Shown in pieces: positions 55,635 through 64,000 of a stretch of 64,000 nucleotides of DNA. Position numbers and translations under genes: made by a program. This DNA comes from Streptomyces globisporus. GTDB lineage: Bacteria; Actinomycetota; Actinomycetes; Streptomycetales; Streptomycetaceae. The notes beneath the pieces were generated by a model that saw only the letters and a program-made list of their open reading frames with translations, was not told the origin of the DNA and ran no database searches. Each line of letters opens with the position of its first letter. Position 1 is the stretch's first letter. The stretch covers positions 1 to 64,000 of the forward strand of contig BMTG01000012.1 of assembly GCA_014649555.1 (NCBI GenBank), given 5' to 3'.

Positions 55635-56674
55635 GCCGTCGCCTCCGCGCGCTTGCGCACCCACGCGTTGAGCAGGGTGGCCAGGAGCAGCATCGCCCCC
55701 AGGAAGAATTTGAACCAGTCCGGGTTCCACTCGGCGTAGACGATGCCCTTGCTGGTCATGCCGAAGATGAAGGCGCCGACCGCCGAGCCGATCGCGGAGC
55801 CGTAGCCGCCGGTGATCAGGCAGCCGCCGATGACGGCGGCGATGATGTACGTCAGCTCGTTGCCGACGCCCTCGCCGGACTGGACGACGTCGTAGCTGAA
55901 CAGCAGGTGCTGGCCGGAGATCCAGGCGGCGAAGGCGACGCCGAGGTAGAGCCCGATCTTGGTGCGGATGACCGGGACGCCGACCGCGCGGGCCGCGTCG
56001 GCCTCGCCGCCGACGGCGAAGATCCAGTTGCCGAAGCGGGTACGGAGCAGGATCCAGGTGGCGAGGGCGACGAGGGCGATCCACCACAGGATGGTCACCT
56101 TGAACTCGACGCTGCCGACGGTCAGCGTGGAGGCGAACAGGGCGTGGGCCGAGTCGAAGCCTTCCATGTCGCCGATCGCCTTGGTGGAGACGGTGCCGCT
56201 GATGAGCTTGGTGAAGCCGAGGTTCAGACCGGTCAGCATCAGGAACGTGCCGAGCGTGATGATGAAGCTCGGCAGTTTGGTGCGGGTCAGCATGAAGCCG
56301 TTGAACGCGCCGATGGCGAGCGTGACCAGCAGGGACACGAACACGCCGACCCAGACGTTGGCCGTCATCTGGTAGCTGAACATCGAGGAGATCAGCGCGG
56401 AGCTGGTCACCAGGACGCCCGCGGAGAGATCGAACTCGCCGCCGATCATCAGCAGGGCGACGGGGGCGGCCATGATGCCGAGGACCGAGGCCGCGTACAG
56501 GACGGTGCCGAAGCTGGACGCCTGGAGGAAGCTGTCGGCGACGATCGCGAAGAACAGGAAGACGGCTGCCGCGCCGACGACCGAGCCGAGCTCGGGGCGG
56601 CCGAGCAGCTTGCGGAGCGGCGAGGTGTGCACGAGGCGCTCGTCCAGCTCCGGGGCGGCGGTGGAGCCGCTCAC
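55631..56674 (-). CDS. Sugar ABC transporter permease (RbsC/CUT2 family)
   Basis: This 347-aa membrane protein has about nine to ten helices and the CUT2 motifs [20 protein letters not shown] and [20 protein letters not shown]. The later [20 protein letters not shown] is also characteristic. It forms the channel for the RbsA-like ATPase and the periplasmic-type binding lipoprotein encoded next to it. The GTG start overlaps the binding-protein stop (GTGA) and its own stop overlaps the ATPase start (ATGA), so the three genes are tightly coupled. Confidence 0.93.
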   Translation of the reverse strand: MSGSTAAPELDERLVHTSPLRKLLGRPELGSVVGAAAVFLFFAIVADSFLQASSFGTVLYAASVLGIMAAPVALLMIGGEFDLSAGVLVTSSALISSMFSYQMTANVWVGVFVSLLVTLAIGAFNGFMLTRTKLPSFIITLGTFLMLTGLNLGFTKLISGTVSTKAIGDMEGFDSAHALFASTLTVGSVEFKVTILWWIALVALATWILLRTRFGNWIFAVGGEADAARAVGVPVIRTKIGLYLGVAFAAWISGQHLLFSYDVVQSGEGVGNELTYIIAAVIGGCLITGGYGSAIGSAVGAFIFGMTSKGIVYAEWNPDWFKFFLGAMLLLATLLNAWVRKRAEATA

Positions 56675-57675
56675 CGGGTGCCCCGCTTGGTGAAGTCGGC
56701 CAGGGCGTCGGCGTCGTCCTTGGTGATGACCTGCGGGCCGGTCAGGACGGGCTGGCCGCCGCCGAGCACGTTGCGGTTGTAGCGGTAGAGCCAGAGCAGG
56801 TCGACTGCCTGGTACCCCTGGAGGTAGGGCTGCTGGTCGACGGCGAAGCCGAGCTTGTCGCTCTGGAGGCCGGTGGCGACCTTGGCGTTGAGGTCGAAGG
56901 TGTCGATCTCGGCCTTGCTGCCCGCCGTCTGCTTGGCCTGGACGGCGGCGTCGGCGAAGGGGGCGCCGAGCGTGACGACCGCGTCGATGCTCTTGTCGGA
57001 CTGGAGCTTGGCCTCGATGGACGCGGTGACGTCGGGCATGTTGGTGCCGTCGACGTACAGGTTCTGCATCGTGCCGTCGAAGGTCTTCTTCGCGCCGGCG
57101 CAGCGCTGCTCGTGGCCCACGTTGCCCTGCTCGTGCAGGACGCACAGGACCTTCTTGCGGTCGCGGCTGTTCAGCTCGTCGCCGACGGCCTCACCGGCGA
57201 TGGTCTCGTCCTGGCCGATGTGGGTGAGCGCCCCGAACTCCTTCGACTCGGCGGAGCCGGAGTTCACGGTGACGACCGGGATGCCCGCCTTGACGGCCTT
57301 GGCGACCACGGCCTTCATCGCGTCCGGCTTGGCCAGCGAGACGATCAGCCCGTCGACCTTCTTGTCGATCGCGGTCTGGACGAGCTGGGCCTGCTGGTTG
57401 GCCTCGTCGTTGTGCGAGTAGAGGAAGTTGATGTTGTCCTTGACGGCCGCCTGCTCGGCGCCCTTCTGGACGATGTCCCAGAAGGTGTCGCCGTCTCCCG
57501 AGTGGGTGACCATGGCGAAGGTCCAGCGCGGGGTGTTCACCGCTGCCCGCCCCTCGGCGGCCTCGGCGGCGCGTTCCTCCGCCCGCTTGCCGCCGGTGCT
57601 GCTGCATCCCGCGGCTGCCAGCATCACTGCCAGCACGGCGCCCATCGCGCGTACCCCTGTCCGAACCCTTGCCAC
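56671..57675 (-). CDS. Sugar ABC transporter substrate-binding lipoprotein
   Basis: This 334-aa lipoprotein has lipobox [13 protein letters not shown] (Cys ~24) and a periplasmic-binding-protein type 1 (RbsB/FrcB-like) core: [73 protein letters not shown] and [19 protein letters not shown]. It is first in the operon and starts with GTG. Context with an inositol-dehydrogenase-like gene and a GntR regulator suggests a polyol or hexose ligand, which sequence alone cannot define. The repeat-rich 450-bp region upstream must hold its promoter. Confidence 0.93.
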   Translation of the reverse strand: MARVRTGVRAMGAVLAVMLAAAGCSSTGGKRAEERAAEAAEGRAAVNTPRWTFAMVTHSGDGDTFWDIVQKGAEQAAVKDNINFLYSHNDEANQQAQLVQTAIDKKVDGLIVSLAKPDAMKAVVAKAVKAGIPVVTVNSGSAESKEFGALTHIGQDETIAGEAVGDELNSRDRKKVLCVLHEQGNVGHEQRCAGAKKTFDGTMQNLYVDGTNMPDVTASIEAKLQSDKSIDAVVTLGAPFADAAVQAKQTAGSKAEIDTFDLNAKVATGLQSDKLGFAVDQQPYLQGYQAVDLLWLYRYNRNVLGGGQPVLTGPQVITKDDADALADFTKRGTR

Positions 57676-58126
57676 GACACCGTGCCCTTCTTCTCCTGCT
57701 GTGCGCTTCGCCCGGCCGGGCCGGGTGTACGGTCCGGGGCCGACTGCCCAGTATCCCCGAGGCGTGCCGAGGGGCCTTGCGCGGGTGGCCGACGGTCACA
57801 GGAGCCTGGGGCACGGGGCGGCCGAGCGCAACCCGTGTGCCCGGACCTCTTCGGCCCACCCGCGGGTCCGGGCGGGCCCGCGCCCTTTCAAGCCCGTCCG
57901 GCGCGCCCGTCCGGCGTTTGTGGGCCCGTGCCCCTTTCAAGCCCGTCCGGCGTTTGAGGACGGAACCCTCGGGCGGGTGGGCCCGCGACCGCAAGGGCCT
58001 GGGGCCCAGGAACCTCGCGGCCGCGGCCGACACCACCTCAACGGTTCCGTCCTCAAACGCCGGACGGGCTGGATGGGGCGCCCAGGAACGGACTGGAGAG
58101 CACATCGGACGGGCTGACATGCGCGG
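57676..58126. repeat. Intergenic region with long inverted repeat and repeated CCCGTCCGGCG units
   Basis: This 450-bp gap has no supported gene. AGCCCGTCCGGCGTTTGAGG and its continuation (57940-57967, 28 nt) are perfectly inverted at 58043-58070, 75 nt away. A related unit, CCCTTTCAAGCCCGTCCGGC, occurs at 57882-57901 and again at 57932-57951. GCCCGTCCGGCGTTTG appears a further time at 57905-57920. This CCCGTCCGGCGTTTGAGGAC sequence is familiar to me as a dispersed intergenic repeat in Streptomyces genomes. The inverted pair can fold into a large stem and may serve as a terminator for the GntR gene's neighbourhood. Confidence 0.75.
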
Positions 58127-58885
58127 CTACGGGCGGACCAGGAGCTGGAACTCGAACGCGTAGCGCGCCGCCCGGTAGACGTGGGAGCCGAACTCCACCA
58201 CCCGCCCCGTGTCGTCGTACGTCACCCGCTCCATCGTCAGCAGCGGCGCCCCCGGCTCCTCGTCCAGGACACCCGCCTCCCCCACCGTCGCGGCGCGCGC
58301 CCCCACCGACTGGCGGGCGCTGTGCAGCGTGATGCCACCGGCGCGCATCAGCCGGTAGAGGCCGGTGGCCTCCAGCTCCTCGGTGCGCAGGGGCACCAGC
58401 CCCGGCGGCAGGTGGTTGCGCAGGAGCGCCACCGGTTCGCCGTGCGCGCTGCGCAGCCGCTCCACGAGGTGGACCTCGCTGCCCTCGGCGACCCCGAGCG
58501 CGGCGGCGACCTCGGCCGTGGCCGGTTCCGTCGTGTTGCGCAGGACCTCGGTGGCGGGGCGCTGGCCCGCCGCCTCCAGGTCGTCGTAGAGCGAGCTGAG
58601 CTCCAGCGGGCGGCGGACCTGGCTGTGGACGACCTGGGTGCCGACGCCCCTCCGGCGCACCATCAGGCCCTTGTCGACGAGCGTCTGGATGGCCTGGCGG
58701 ACGGTCGGCCGGGACAGGCCGAGCCGGGCGGCGAGGTCGATCTCGTTCCCGAGCAGGGCGCCGGGGGCCAGCCGGCCCTGCTCCACGGCCGCCTCCAGTT
58801 GCTGCGCCAGCTGGAAGTAGAGCGGCACCGGGCTGGTGCGGTCCACGCTCAGCGGCAGCGGCCGGTCGGTTCCATGTGCGGTCAC
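58127..58885 (-). CDS. GntR/HutC-family transcriptional regulator
   Basis: This protein of about 252 aa has an N-terminal winged-helix GntR domain (VPLYFQLAQQLEAAVEQGRL, LAARLGLSRPTVRQAIQTLV, DKGLMVRRRGVGTQVV). A UTRA effector domain follows (ELSSLYDDLEAAGQRPATEV, GSEVHLVERLRSAHGEPVAL, RYAFEFQLLV). The start is set at the GTG at 58885. An in-frame ATG at 58915 lies inside an operator-like palindrome and neither has a good ribosome-binding site. It diverges from the dehydrogenase gene, and the space between carries two TTGTC/GACAA sites. It should control that gene and perhaps the ABC operon. Confidence 0.92.
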   Translation of the reverse strand: MTAHGTDRPLPLSVDRTSPVPLYFQLAQQLEAAVEQGRLAPGALLGNEIDLAARLGLSRPTVRQAIQTLVDKGLMVRRRGVGTQVVHSQVRRPLELSSLYDDLEAAGQRPATEVLRNTTEPATAEVAAALGVAEGSEVHLVERLRSAHGEPVALLRNHLPPGLVPLRTEELEATGLYRLMRAGGITLHSARQSVGARAATVGEAGVLDEEPGAPLLTMERVTYDDTGRVVEFGSHVYRAARYAFEFQLLVRP

Positions 58886-58903
58886 GGGGCGAGCGTAGTT
58901 CGC

Positions 58904-58944
58904 TTGTCCGGACATGGCCATGGCATGGCGTTTGTCAGGACAAA
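58904..58944. promoter_or_regulatory. Paired GntR-type operators between regulator and dehydrogenase genes
   Basis: TTTGTCAGGACAAA (58931-58944) is a perfect 6+6 inverted repeat with a 2-bp centre. TTGTCCGGACAT (58904-58915) is a close second copy, 27 bp upstream. A -35-like TTGACA follows at 58948-58953 for the dehydrogenase gene. They are the obvious targets of the neighbouring GntR protein. Confidence 0.7.
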
Positions 58945-58984
58945 CGCTTGACATGGCGACCGGGCGAACGCCACCTTGGGGCCC

Positions 58985-60004
58985 ATGCGCATCGGACTGA
59001 TCGGAACGGGACGGATCGGCACATTCCATGCGGAGGTGCTGAGCCGTCACCCCGCCGTGGACGCCCTGCTGCTGGCGGACGCGGACCCCGAGCGGGCGGC
59101 CGCCGCGGCCGGGCGGACGGGGGCCACGGCCGTCTCCGTGGACGACCTGTTCACGGGAGCGGGCGAGGCCCGGGGCCTGCCCGACGCCGTCGTGATCTGC
59201 TCGGCGACCGCCGCCCACGCCGGGCTCATCGCGCGGGCCGCCCGCGCCGGGCTGCCGGTCTTCTGCGAGAAGCCGATCGCCCTGGACCTGCCCGGCACGC
59301 TCGCCGCACTGACGGAGGTCGAGGCGGCGGGGAGCCTGCTCCAGCTCGGCTTCATGCGGCGCTTCGACGCCGGGTACGGCGAGGCCAGGGCCGCCGTGCG
59401 GGAAGGAAGGCTGGGCCGACTGCACACCGTGCGGGCGGTCACCTCCGATCCCACGCCGCCGCCCGCCGCCTACCTCCCGCTCTCCGGCGGGCTGTACCGC
59501 GACTGCCTGGTCCACGACTTCGACATCCTGCGCTGGGTGACGGGCCGCGAGGTGAGCGAGGTGTACGCCACCGGCTCGGACACCGGGCCCGCGATGTTCC
59601 GGGAGGCCGGTGACGTGGACACGGCCGCCGCCCTGCTCACCCTCGACGACGGCACGCTCGCCACCGCCACCGCCACCCGGTGCAACGGCGCCGGGTACGA
59701 CGTACGGATGGAGCTGGCCGGCGAGCTGGATCAGATCGCCGTCGGCCTGGACGACCGTACGCCGCTGACCTCGACCGAGCCGGGCGGCCCCGGCGCCCCG
59801 GCGAAGCCCTGGCCGGGCTTCCTGGAACGGTTCGCCCCGGCGTACGAGGCGGAGCTGGACGCGTTCCTGCGCGTGGTCCGCGGCGAGCTGGCCAATCCGT
59901 GCGACGGGCGGGAGGCCCTGCACGCCCTGCGGATCGCCGAGGCGTGCGAGGTCTCCCGCCGCGAACGCCGGCCGGTGGCGATGACCGAGATCCCCGGGGG
60001 CTGA
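58985..60004 (+). CDS. Gfo/Idh/MocA-family dehydrogenase (inositol 2-dehydrogenase-like)
   Basis: This 339-aa NAD(P)-dependent oxidoreductase has a Rossmann opening MRIGLIGTGRIGTFHAEVLS. The family signature VFCEKPIALDLPGT is present, with LQLGFMRRFDAGYGEARAAV and GGLYRDCLVHDFDILRWVTG carrying the catalytic Asp/His region. The match is closest to bacterial inositol 2-dehydrogenases and related polyol or amino-sugar dehydrogenases. The ATG at 58985 is preferred to a TTG at 58976. It diverges from a GntR regulator across paired operators and probably oxidises the sugar or polyol brought in by the adjacent ABC transporter. Confidence 0.9.
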   Translation: MRIGLIGTGRIGTFHAEVLSRHPAVDALLLADADPERAAAAAGRTGATAVSVDDLFTGAGEARGLPDAVVICSATAAHAGLIARAARAGLPVFCEKPIALDLPGTLAALTEVEAAGSLLQLGFMRRFDAGYGEARAAVREGRLGRLHTVRAVTSDPTPPPAAYLPLSGGLYRDCLVHDFDILRWVTGREVSEVYATGSDTGPAMFREAGDVDTAAALLTLDDGTLATATATRCNGAGYDVRMELAGELDQIAVGLDDRTPLTSTEPGGPGAPAKPWPGFLERFAPAYEAELDAFLRVVRGELANPCDGREALHALRIAEACEVSRRERRPVAMTEIPGG

Positions 60005-60022
60005 GCCGCCGGAGACCGCCCG

Positions 60023-61222
60023 CTACCAGGCGACCGGCAGGCTCAGCGGGCCTCGCATCAGCATCCCGGCGCGCCAGGTCAGCGTCGCCGGGTCGGCGGT
60101 CAGCCGCAGCTCCGGGCAGCGCTCCAGCAGCGACCTGATGGCGATCCGGGCCTCGATGCGGGCCAGCGGCGCGCCCAGGCAGTAGTGGATGCCGTGCCCG
60201 AAGGCGATGTGGCCCCGGGCGTCCCGGGTGATGTCGAAGCGGTCCCCGCCGGGGTAGCGGTCGGGGTCCCGGTTGGCGTCCGACATCGCGACCAGGACCA
60301 GTTCGCCACCGCCGGGGATCACCGTGCCGCCCACCTCGATCGGCTCGGTGGTGAAGCGGTACGTGGGGGTCTCCACCGGCCCCTCGAAGCGCAGGATCTC
60401 CTCGACCGCGTTGTCGATCAGGGAGAAGTCCGCGCGCAGAGCGGCCAGTTGATCCGGGTGCGCGAGGAGGTTGTGCACGCCGTTGGTGATGAGGTTGACG
60501 GTGGTCTCGTGCCCGGCGACGAGCAGCAGCCAGGCCATGCCGATCAGTTCCTCGCCGGACAGCCGGTCGCCGTCCTCGTCGGCGGTGTGGATCAGCGCGC
60601 TCAGCAGGTCGTCGCCGGGCTTCTCGCGCTTGTCGGCCAGCAGACCGGCGATGTACGCGGTCATGGCCTGGGTCGAGGAAGCGCGCACGGACGGGTCGAT
60701 GGAGGAGACCGCCTGGCCCGACCAGGTACGGAAGTCCTCGCGGTCCAGGAACGGCACGCCGAGCAGCTCGCAGATCACCGACATGGGCAGCGGGAAGGAC
60801 AGCGCCTCGACGAGATCGGCCGAGCGGTCCGGAGCCGCGAGCATCGCGTCCAGCAGCTCGTCGGTCATCTCCTGTATCCGCGGCGCCAGTTGCTCCATGC
60901 GGCGCGGGGTGAACTCCCGGGCGACGAGCTTGCGCAGCCGGGTGTGGTCGGGGGCGTCGGAGCCGAGCATCGAGGAGCCCGCGGACACCTTGCTGACCCC
61001 GAGCGTGGGCGAGGCACGGCTCCAGTGTTTGGAGAGCCGCTGGTCGGCCAGGAGGGCGCGGCCCGCCTCGTATCCGACGACGAGCCAGGCGTCCGCGCCC
61101 TCGGGGATCCGGACCCGGTGGACCGGGCCCTTGGCGCGCAGGGCGGCGTAGGCGGGATAGGGATCGCGGGTGAACTGCTCGCCGAGCGCGGCGAGATCGA
61201 CCAGGGGTTCGGTGGTCAACAC
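60023..61222 (-). CDS. Cytochrome P450 (CYP107-like)
   Basis: This 399-aa soluble bacterial P450 has the I-helix oxygen-binding LLLVAGHETTVNLITNGV, the K-helix ExxR in AVEEILRFEGPVE, and the haem ligand loop AFGHGIHYCLGAPLARIEAR. The pattern (DPYPAYAALRAKGPVHRV, APDHTRLRKLVAREFTPRRM) fits the CYP107 type, whose members often hydroxylate macrolides or other natural products. It starts with GTG, preceded by AAGGGAA. It is the second of two tandem P450 genes separated by 100 bp. No ferredoxin or ferredoxin reductase gene lies beside them. Confidence 0.93.
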   Translation of the reverse strand: MLTTEPLVDLAALGEQFTRDPYPAYAALRAKGPVHRVRIPEGADAWLVVGYEAGRALLADQRLSKHWSRASPTLGVSKVSAGSSMLGSDAPDHTRLRKLVAREFTPRRMEQLAPRIQEMTDELLDAMLAAPDRSADLVEALSFPLPMSVICELLGVPFLDREDFRTWSGQAVSSIDPSVRASSTQAMTAYIAGLLADKREKPGDDLLSALIHTADEDGDRLSGEELIGMAWLLLVAGHETTVNLITNGVHNLLAHPDQLAALRADFSLIDNAVEEILRFEGPVETPTYRFTTEPIEVGGTVIPGGGELVLVAMSDANRDPDRYPGGDRFDITRDARGHIAFGHGIHYCLGAPLARIEARIAIRSLLERCPELRLTADPATLTWRAGMLMRGPLSLPVAW

Positions 61223-61322
61223 GGTTCCCTTCAGGAGGAGTTACGACGACTCTTCACGGCGTTGCCGCGCCCGCCGCGTTGCTGCGCTCAGGGGGTTGCG
61301 GCGGTCACCGGGTTGCGGGCCC

Positions 61323-62495
61323 TCACCAGCGCACCGGCAGGCCCCGGGTGCCGCGCATCAGCAACCCCGGGAGCCAGTCCAGCTCGCCGCCGGACGGGTC
61401 GCGGGCGAGGCCGGGGCAGCGTTCCAGCAGGGCGCCGATCGCGATACGGGCCTCCATCCGGGCGAGCGGTGCGCCCAGGCAGTAGTGGGCACCGTGGCCG
61501 AAGGCCAGGTGCCCCTGGGGCTCGCGGCGGATGTCGAAGGCGTCCGGGGCCGGGAAGCGGTCGGGGTCACGGTCGGCGGAGGCCAGGGCGACGATCACCA
61601 CGGCATCGCGCGGGATCACGGTGGAGCCGATGGTGACCGGCTCCCGGGCGAAGCGGAAGGTGGCGGTCTCCACGGGCCCGTCGTAGCGCAGCATCTCCTC
61701 CACCGCACCGTCGATGAGCCCCGGTTCGGCGCGCAGCAGGGCGAGCTGGTCGGGGTGGTCGAGCAGGGCCCGGACCCCGTTGGCGATCAGGTTGACGGTG
61801 GTCTCGTGGCCCGCGACGAGCAGCAGGAAGGCCATGCCGACCAGTTCGGCGGAGGAGAGGCTGTCGCCGTCCTCGTCCGTGGTCCGGATCAGCGCACTCA
61901 GCAGGTCGTCGCCGGGCGAACGGCGTTTGTCCGCGATGAGGTCGACGAGATAGGCGCTCATCGCGCCGGCCGGGTCGGCGTCCCGCTGCTCCGGGGTGGG
62001 CGTGACGATGCCGTTCGAGAGCACCCTGAAGGCGTCCCGGTCGATGTCCGGGACGCCGAGGAGTTCGCAGATCACGGTCATCGGCAGCGGGAAGGCGAGT
62101 GCGTCGACCAGGTCGGCGGAGCCCTGCGGCACCATCGCGTCGAGGAGCCGGTCGGTGATCTCGGTGACACGCGGGCGCAGCGCCTCGATGCGCCGGGCGG
62201 TGAACTCGCGGACGACGAGCCGGCGCAGCCGGGTGTGGTGCGGGGCGTCCAGCTCCAGCATGTTGGCGTTGAGCGGGGCCTCCGAGGCCTTCCAGCCCCC
62301 TCTGGGGCGCCAGTCCTTGCCGAGCCGCTGGTCGGCGAGGGCGGTGCGGCCCTCCTCGTGTCCGACGATCAGCCAGAGCCGTTCCAGGTGCTCGGTGCGC
62401 ACGGTGTGCACCGGGCCCTCGGCACGGAGCTTGGCGTAGTACGGGTAGGGGTCGGCGGTGAAGTCCGGCACGTCGCGCAGATCGAGCTCGGCCAT
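61323..62495 (-). CDS. Cytochrome P450 (CYP107-like)
   Basis: This 390-aa P450 has I-helix LLLVAGHETTVNLIANGVRA, ExxR in AVEEMLRYDGPVETA, and the haem loop AFGHGAHYCLGAPLARMEAR. It is closely similar in arrangement to the downstream copy (shared DADRDPDR-like and VICELLGVP stretches), suggesting a tandem duplication followed by divergence. The ATG start sits 50 bp before the response regulator's stop. No redox partner is adjacent, so it must rely on chromosomal ferredoxins elsewhere. The substrate is not predictable here. Confidence 0.93.
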   Translation of the reverse strand: MAELDLRDVPDFTADPYPYYAKLRAEGPVHTVRTEHLERLWLIVGHEEGRTALADQRLGKDWRPRGGWKASEAPLNANMLELDAPHHTRLRRLVVREFTARRIEALRPRVTEITDRLLDAMVPQGSADLVDALAFPLPMTVICELLGVPDIDRDAFRVLSNGIVTPTPEQRDADPAGAMSAYLVDLIADKRRSPGDDLLSALIRTTDEDGDSLSSAELVGMAFLLLVAGHETTVNLIANGVRALLDHPDQLALLRAEPGLIDGAVEEMLRYDGPVETATFRFAREPVTIGSTVIPRDAVVIVALASADRDPDRFPAPDAFDIRREPQGHLAFGHGAHYCLGAPLARMEARIAIGALLERCPGLARDPSGGELDWLPGLLMRGTRGLPVRW

Positions 62496-62547
62496 GGTGA
62501 GCGGCCCCTCTCCCGTCGCGGCCCGCTCCGTTCCGGGCCGTTTCCCT

Positions 62548-63285
62548 TCACCCTAGGTGGCTCCCACCGCCGTCGTCCGTGTCGAGGAGCCCCGCATCGT
62601 GGACCAACAGCGCGATCTGGACACGGTTGTTGAGTTCGAGTTTGGCGAGAATCCGTGAGACGTGGGTCTTGACGGTGGCGACGCTGAGGTAGAGGGAGGC
62701 CGCGATCTCGGCGTTGGAGCCGCCGCGCCCGACGGCGACCGCGACCTCCTGCTCCCGCTCGGCGAGTTGGCCGAAACGCCCGCGTGCGCGGTGGGCGCGG
62801 TCGGCCCGGTCGTCGCGCCCGCCCCCGGCGGCGCGGGCCATCAACTGACGGGTGATGGCGGGCGAGAGGACCGGGTCCCCGGCGGCGACCCGGCGGACCG
62901 AGTCGACGATCCGGGCGGGCGGGGTGTCTTTCAGGACGAATCCCGCCGCCCCGGCTCGGATGGCCCGGAGCACCTGTTCATCGGCGTGGAAGGTGGTCAG
63001 GACGACGACCTCGGGGGCGTCGGGATGTCGGCGCAGCCGCTCGGTCGCGGTGAGTCCGTCCATGACCGGCATCCGGATGTCCATCAGGACGACATCGGGG
63101 CGCAGCCGCTCGACCAGCTCCTCCGCCTCGACGCCGTCCGCGCCCTCCCCGACGATGTCGATGCCCTGGTCGCCGCCGAGCATCAGGGTCAGTCCCGCCC
63201 GGACCAGCGGGTCGTCGTCGACGATCAGCAGGCGGACGGGCGCGGAGAAGGCCGGGGGTGGTGTCGGGGACGCCGGGGTGTTCAT
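62548..63285 (-). CDS. NarL/FixJ-family response regulator
   Basis: This protein of about 245 aa has a receiver domain (RLLIVDDDPLVRAGLTLMLG; phospho-acceptor in DVVLMDIRMPVMDGLTATER; KDTP region) and a LuxR-type helix-turn-helix at the end (GGSNAEIAASLYLSVATVKT, then HVSRILAKL). A Pro-rich leader of ~15 residues precedes the receiver. The ATG at 63285 is chosen; an in-frame GTG at 63294 is possible. The sensor kinase is the gene upstream on the same strand, giving a typical kinase-regulator operon. It lies immediately before the P450 pair and could control it, which is not shown. Confidence 0.93.
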   Translation of the reverse strand: MNTPASPTPPPAFSAPVRLLIVDDDPLVRAGLTLMLGGDQGIDIVGEGADGVEAEELVERLRPDVVLMDIRMPVMDGLTATERLRRHPDAPEVVVLTTFHADEQVLRAIRAGAAGFVLKDTPPARIVDSVRRVAAGDPVLSPAITRQLMARAAGGGRDDRADRAHRARGRFGQLAEREQEVAVAVGRGGSNAEIAASLYLSVATVKTHVSRILAKLELNNRVQIALLVHDAGLLDTDDGGGSHLG

Positions 63286-63379
63286 GACGGCCACCGTAGC
63301 CAGCCGGTGCGCGGCGCCGTTACGGCGGGCGTCACCCGTCCCCGTACGGCGGCCGTTGCTCGTTCCCGTACGGCGACGC

Positions 63380-64000
63380 TCACGCGGTGGGCCACGGCAG
63401 TCGTGCCCGGACCGCGAAGCCGCCGTCCTTCGTCGGGCCGTGCTCCAGCTCTCCCCCGGCGAGGGTGGCGCGTTCGGTGAGGCCGATGAGTCCCTGGCCG
63501 GAGCCGGGGACCCGTTCGAAGGGTTCGGTGGGGGCCGGGTTCACCACCTCGACGGTGAGGTCATCGCCGGGGCCGCCGGTGACGGTGAGGGAGACCTCGG
63601 TGCCGGGCGCGTGCTTGCGGGCGTTGGTCAGGGCCTCCTGCGCGATGCGGTAGACCGTGCGGCCGGTCGCGGCGGGGGCGTCCTGGGGTTCGGCGACCCG
63701 GTTGTCGACGGCGACCTTCATGCCCGCGAGCCGGGATTCGGCGACGAGGGCGTCCAGCGTGGCGAGGGTGGGCTGCGGCCGGTGGGCCTCGTCGGTGTCG
63801 CCGGGGCCGCGCAGGACGCCGATGATCTCGCGGAGGTCCTGGAGGGCCTCGTGGGCGCTGTCCCGGATGACGCCGGCCGCCCGGCCGACCTCGGCGGCGG
63901 GGGCGTCGGGCCGGAACTCCAGGGCCCCGGCGTGCACGCTGAGCAGGGTCAGCCGGTGGGCCAGGACGTCGTGCATCTCGCGGGCGATGGCCTCCCGGGC
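63380..64000 (-). CDS. Sensor histidine kinase, HisKA_3 type (5' part outside the window)
   Basis: The last ~206 residues of a NarL-partner kinase are present. They begin inside the dimerisation domain (AREAIAREMHDVLAHRLTLL, phospho-acceptor His in REMHD). HATPase motifs follow: RIAQEALTNARKHAPGTEVS (N box), VEVVNPAPTEP, and GSGQGLIGLTERATLAGGEL (G box). The C-terminus ends ARLPWPTA. The sensor and membrane region lie beyond position 64000. The response regulator gene follows after about 95 bp on the same strand. Confidence 0.93.
   Translation of the reverse strand, partial: AREAIAREMHDVLAHRLTLLSVHAGALEFRPDAPAAEVGRAAGVIRDSAHEALQDLREIIGVLRGPGDTDEAHRPQPTLATLDALVAESRLAGMKVAVDNRVAEPQDAPAATGRTVYRIAQEALTNARKHAPGTEVSLTVTGGPGDDLTVEVVNPAPTEPFERVPGSGQGLIGLTERATLAGGELEHGPTKDGGFAVRARLPWPTA

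Noticed and set aside
57876-58075. CRISPR-like repeated units
   Set aside because: The units are unevenly spaced, partly inverted and lack uniform spacers, and no cas genes are present. They fit a dispersed Streptomyces repeat instead.

Overview
The window is high-GC DNA (roughly 70% or more by eye) with strong third-position G/C, many GTG starts, single-subunit-type regulators (XRE, GntR, SigB/SigF-type sigma), F420-dependent enzymes, a monomeric isocitrate dehydrogenase and tandem CYP107-like P450s. This is typical of a Streptomyces chromosome, or that of a very close actinomycete. No tRNA, rRNA, insertion sequence, phage or CRISPR array was seen. The content is mostly chromosomal housekeeping and metabolic accessory genes.

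Layout. (1) 0-4.4 kb: the 3' end of an unknown gene, a strong bidirectional terminator, then an iron-box-controlled pair for a hydroxamate siderophore (amino-acid N-hydroxylase plus PLP decarboxylase), and an orphan Imm49-type gene. (2) 4.4-9.1 kb: a cobalamin-centred stretch. It holds B12-independent methionine synthase metE behind a cobalamin riboswitch, cobF (precorrin-6A synthase), and a second cobalamin riboswitch on the other strand. That second riboswitch has no target gene and is followed by a scrap of an enoyl-CoA hydratase. (3) 9.1-17 kb: lipoate-protein ligase with swapped domain order, an MpaB-type oxygenase, an FAD monooxygenase, a membrane-anchored sulfite-oxidase-like molybdoenzyme and monomeric isocitrate dehydrogenase. 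(4) 17-24 kb: a two-component system next to a second murG-like glycosyltransferase and a LegB-like NDP-sugar dehydratase, then a SigB/SigF-type sigma factor and an amidase.

(5) 24-32 kb: two small secreted proteins, then a pyrimidine/hydantoin degradation set on the minus strand: nitrilase-type beta-ureidopropionase, class III aminotransferase, dihydropyrimidinase, an F420-dependent LLM oxidoreductase and an NCS1 permease. (6) 32-43.9 kb: a Streptomyces-specific low-complexity protein, an F420/PPOX protein, an XRE regulator divergent from a second methionine aminopeptidase across a palindromic operator, and a run of envelope or secreted functions (GH75 chitosanase, gamma-glutamyltransferase, MurJ, L,D-transpeptidase, S15 peptidase). 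(7) 43.9-47.1 kb: the gluABCD glutamate ABC transporter. (8) 47.3-53.4 kb: mixed genes, including a HTH/Clp-N protein with a nested palindromic operator over its start codon, exonuclease III, and a PcaDC fusion with a long disordered N-terminus.

(9) 53.5-60 kb: a sugar (possibly inositol-like) uptake locus with ROK kinase, ABC transporter, GntR regulator and Gfo/Idh/MocA dehydrogenase; the regulator and dehydrogenase diverge over paired TTGTC/GACAA operators. (10) 60-64 kb: two tandem cytochromes P450 and a NarL-type two-component system whose kinase runs off the window. I did not find an unequivocally new multi-gene system. The best leads are regulatory: the orphan cobalamin riboswitch, the XRE/MAP operator with a probable leaderless mRNA, the nested Clp-N operator, and the TCS-MurG2-LegB envelope module.
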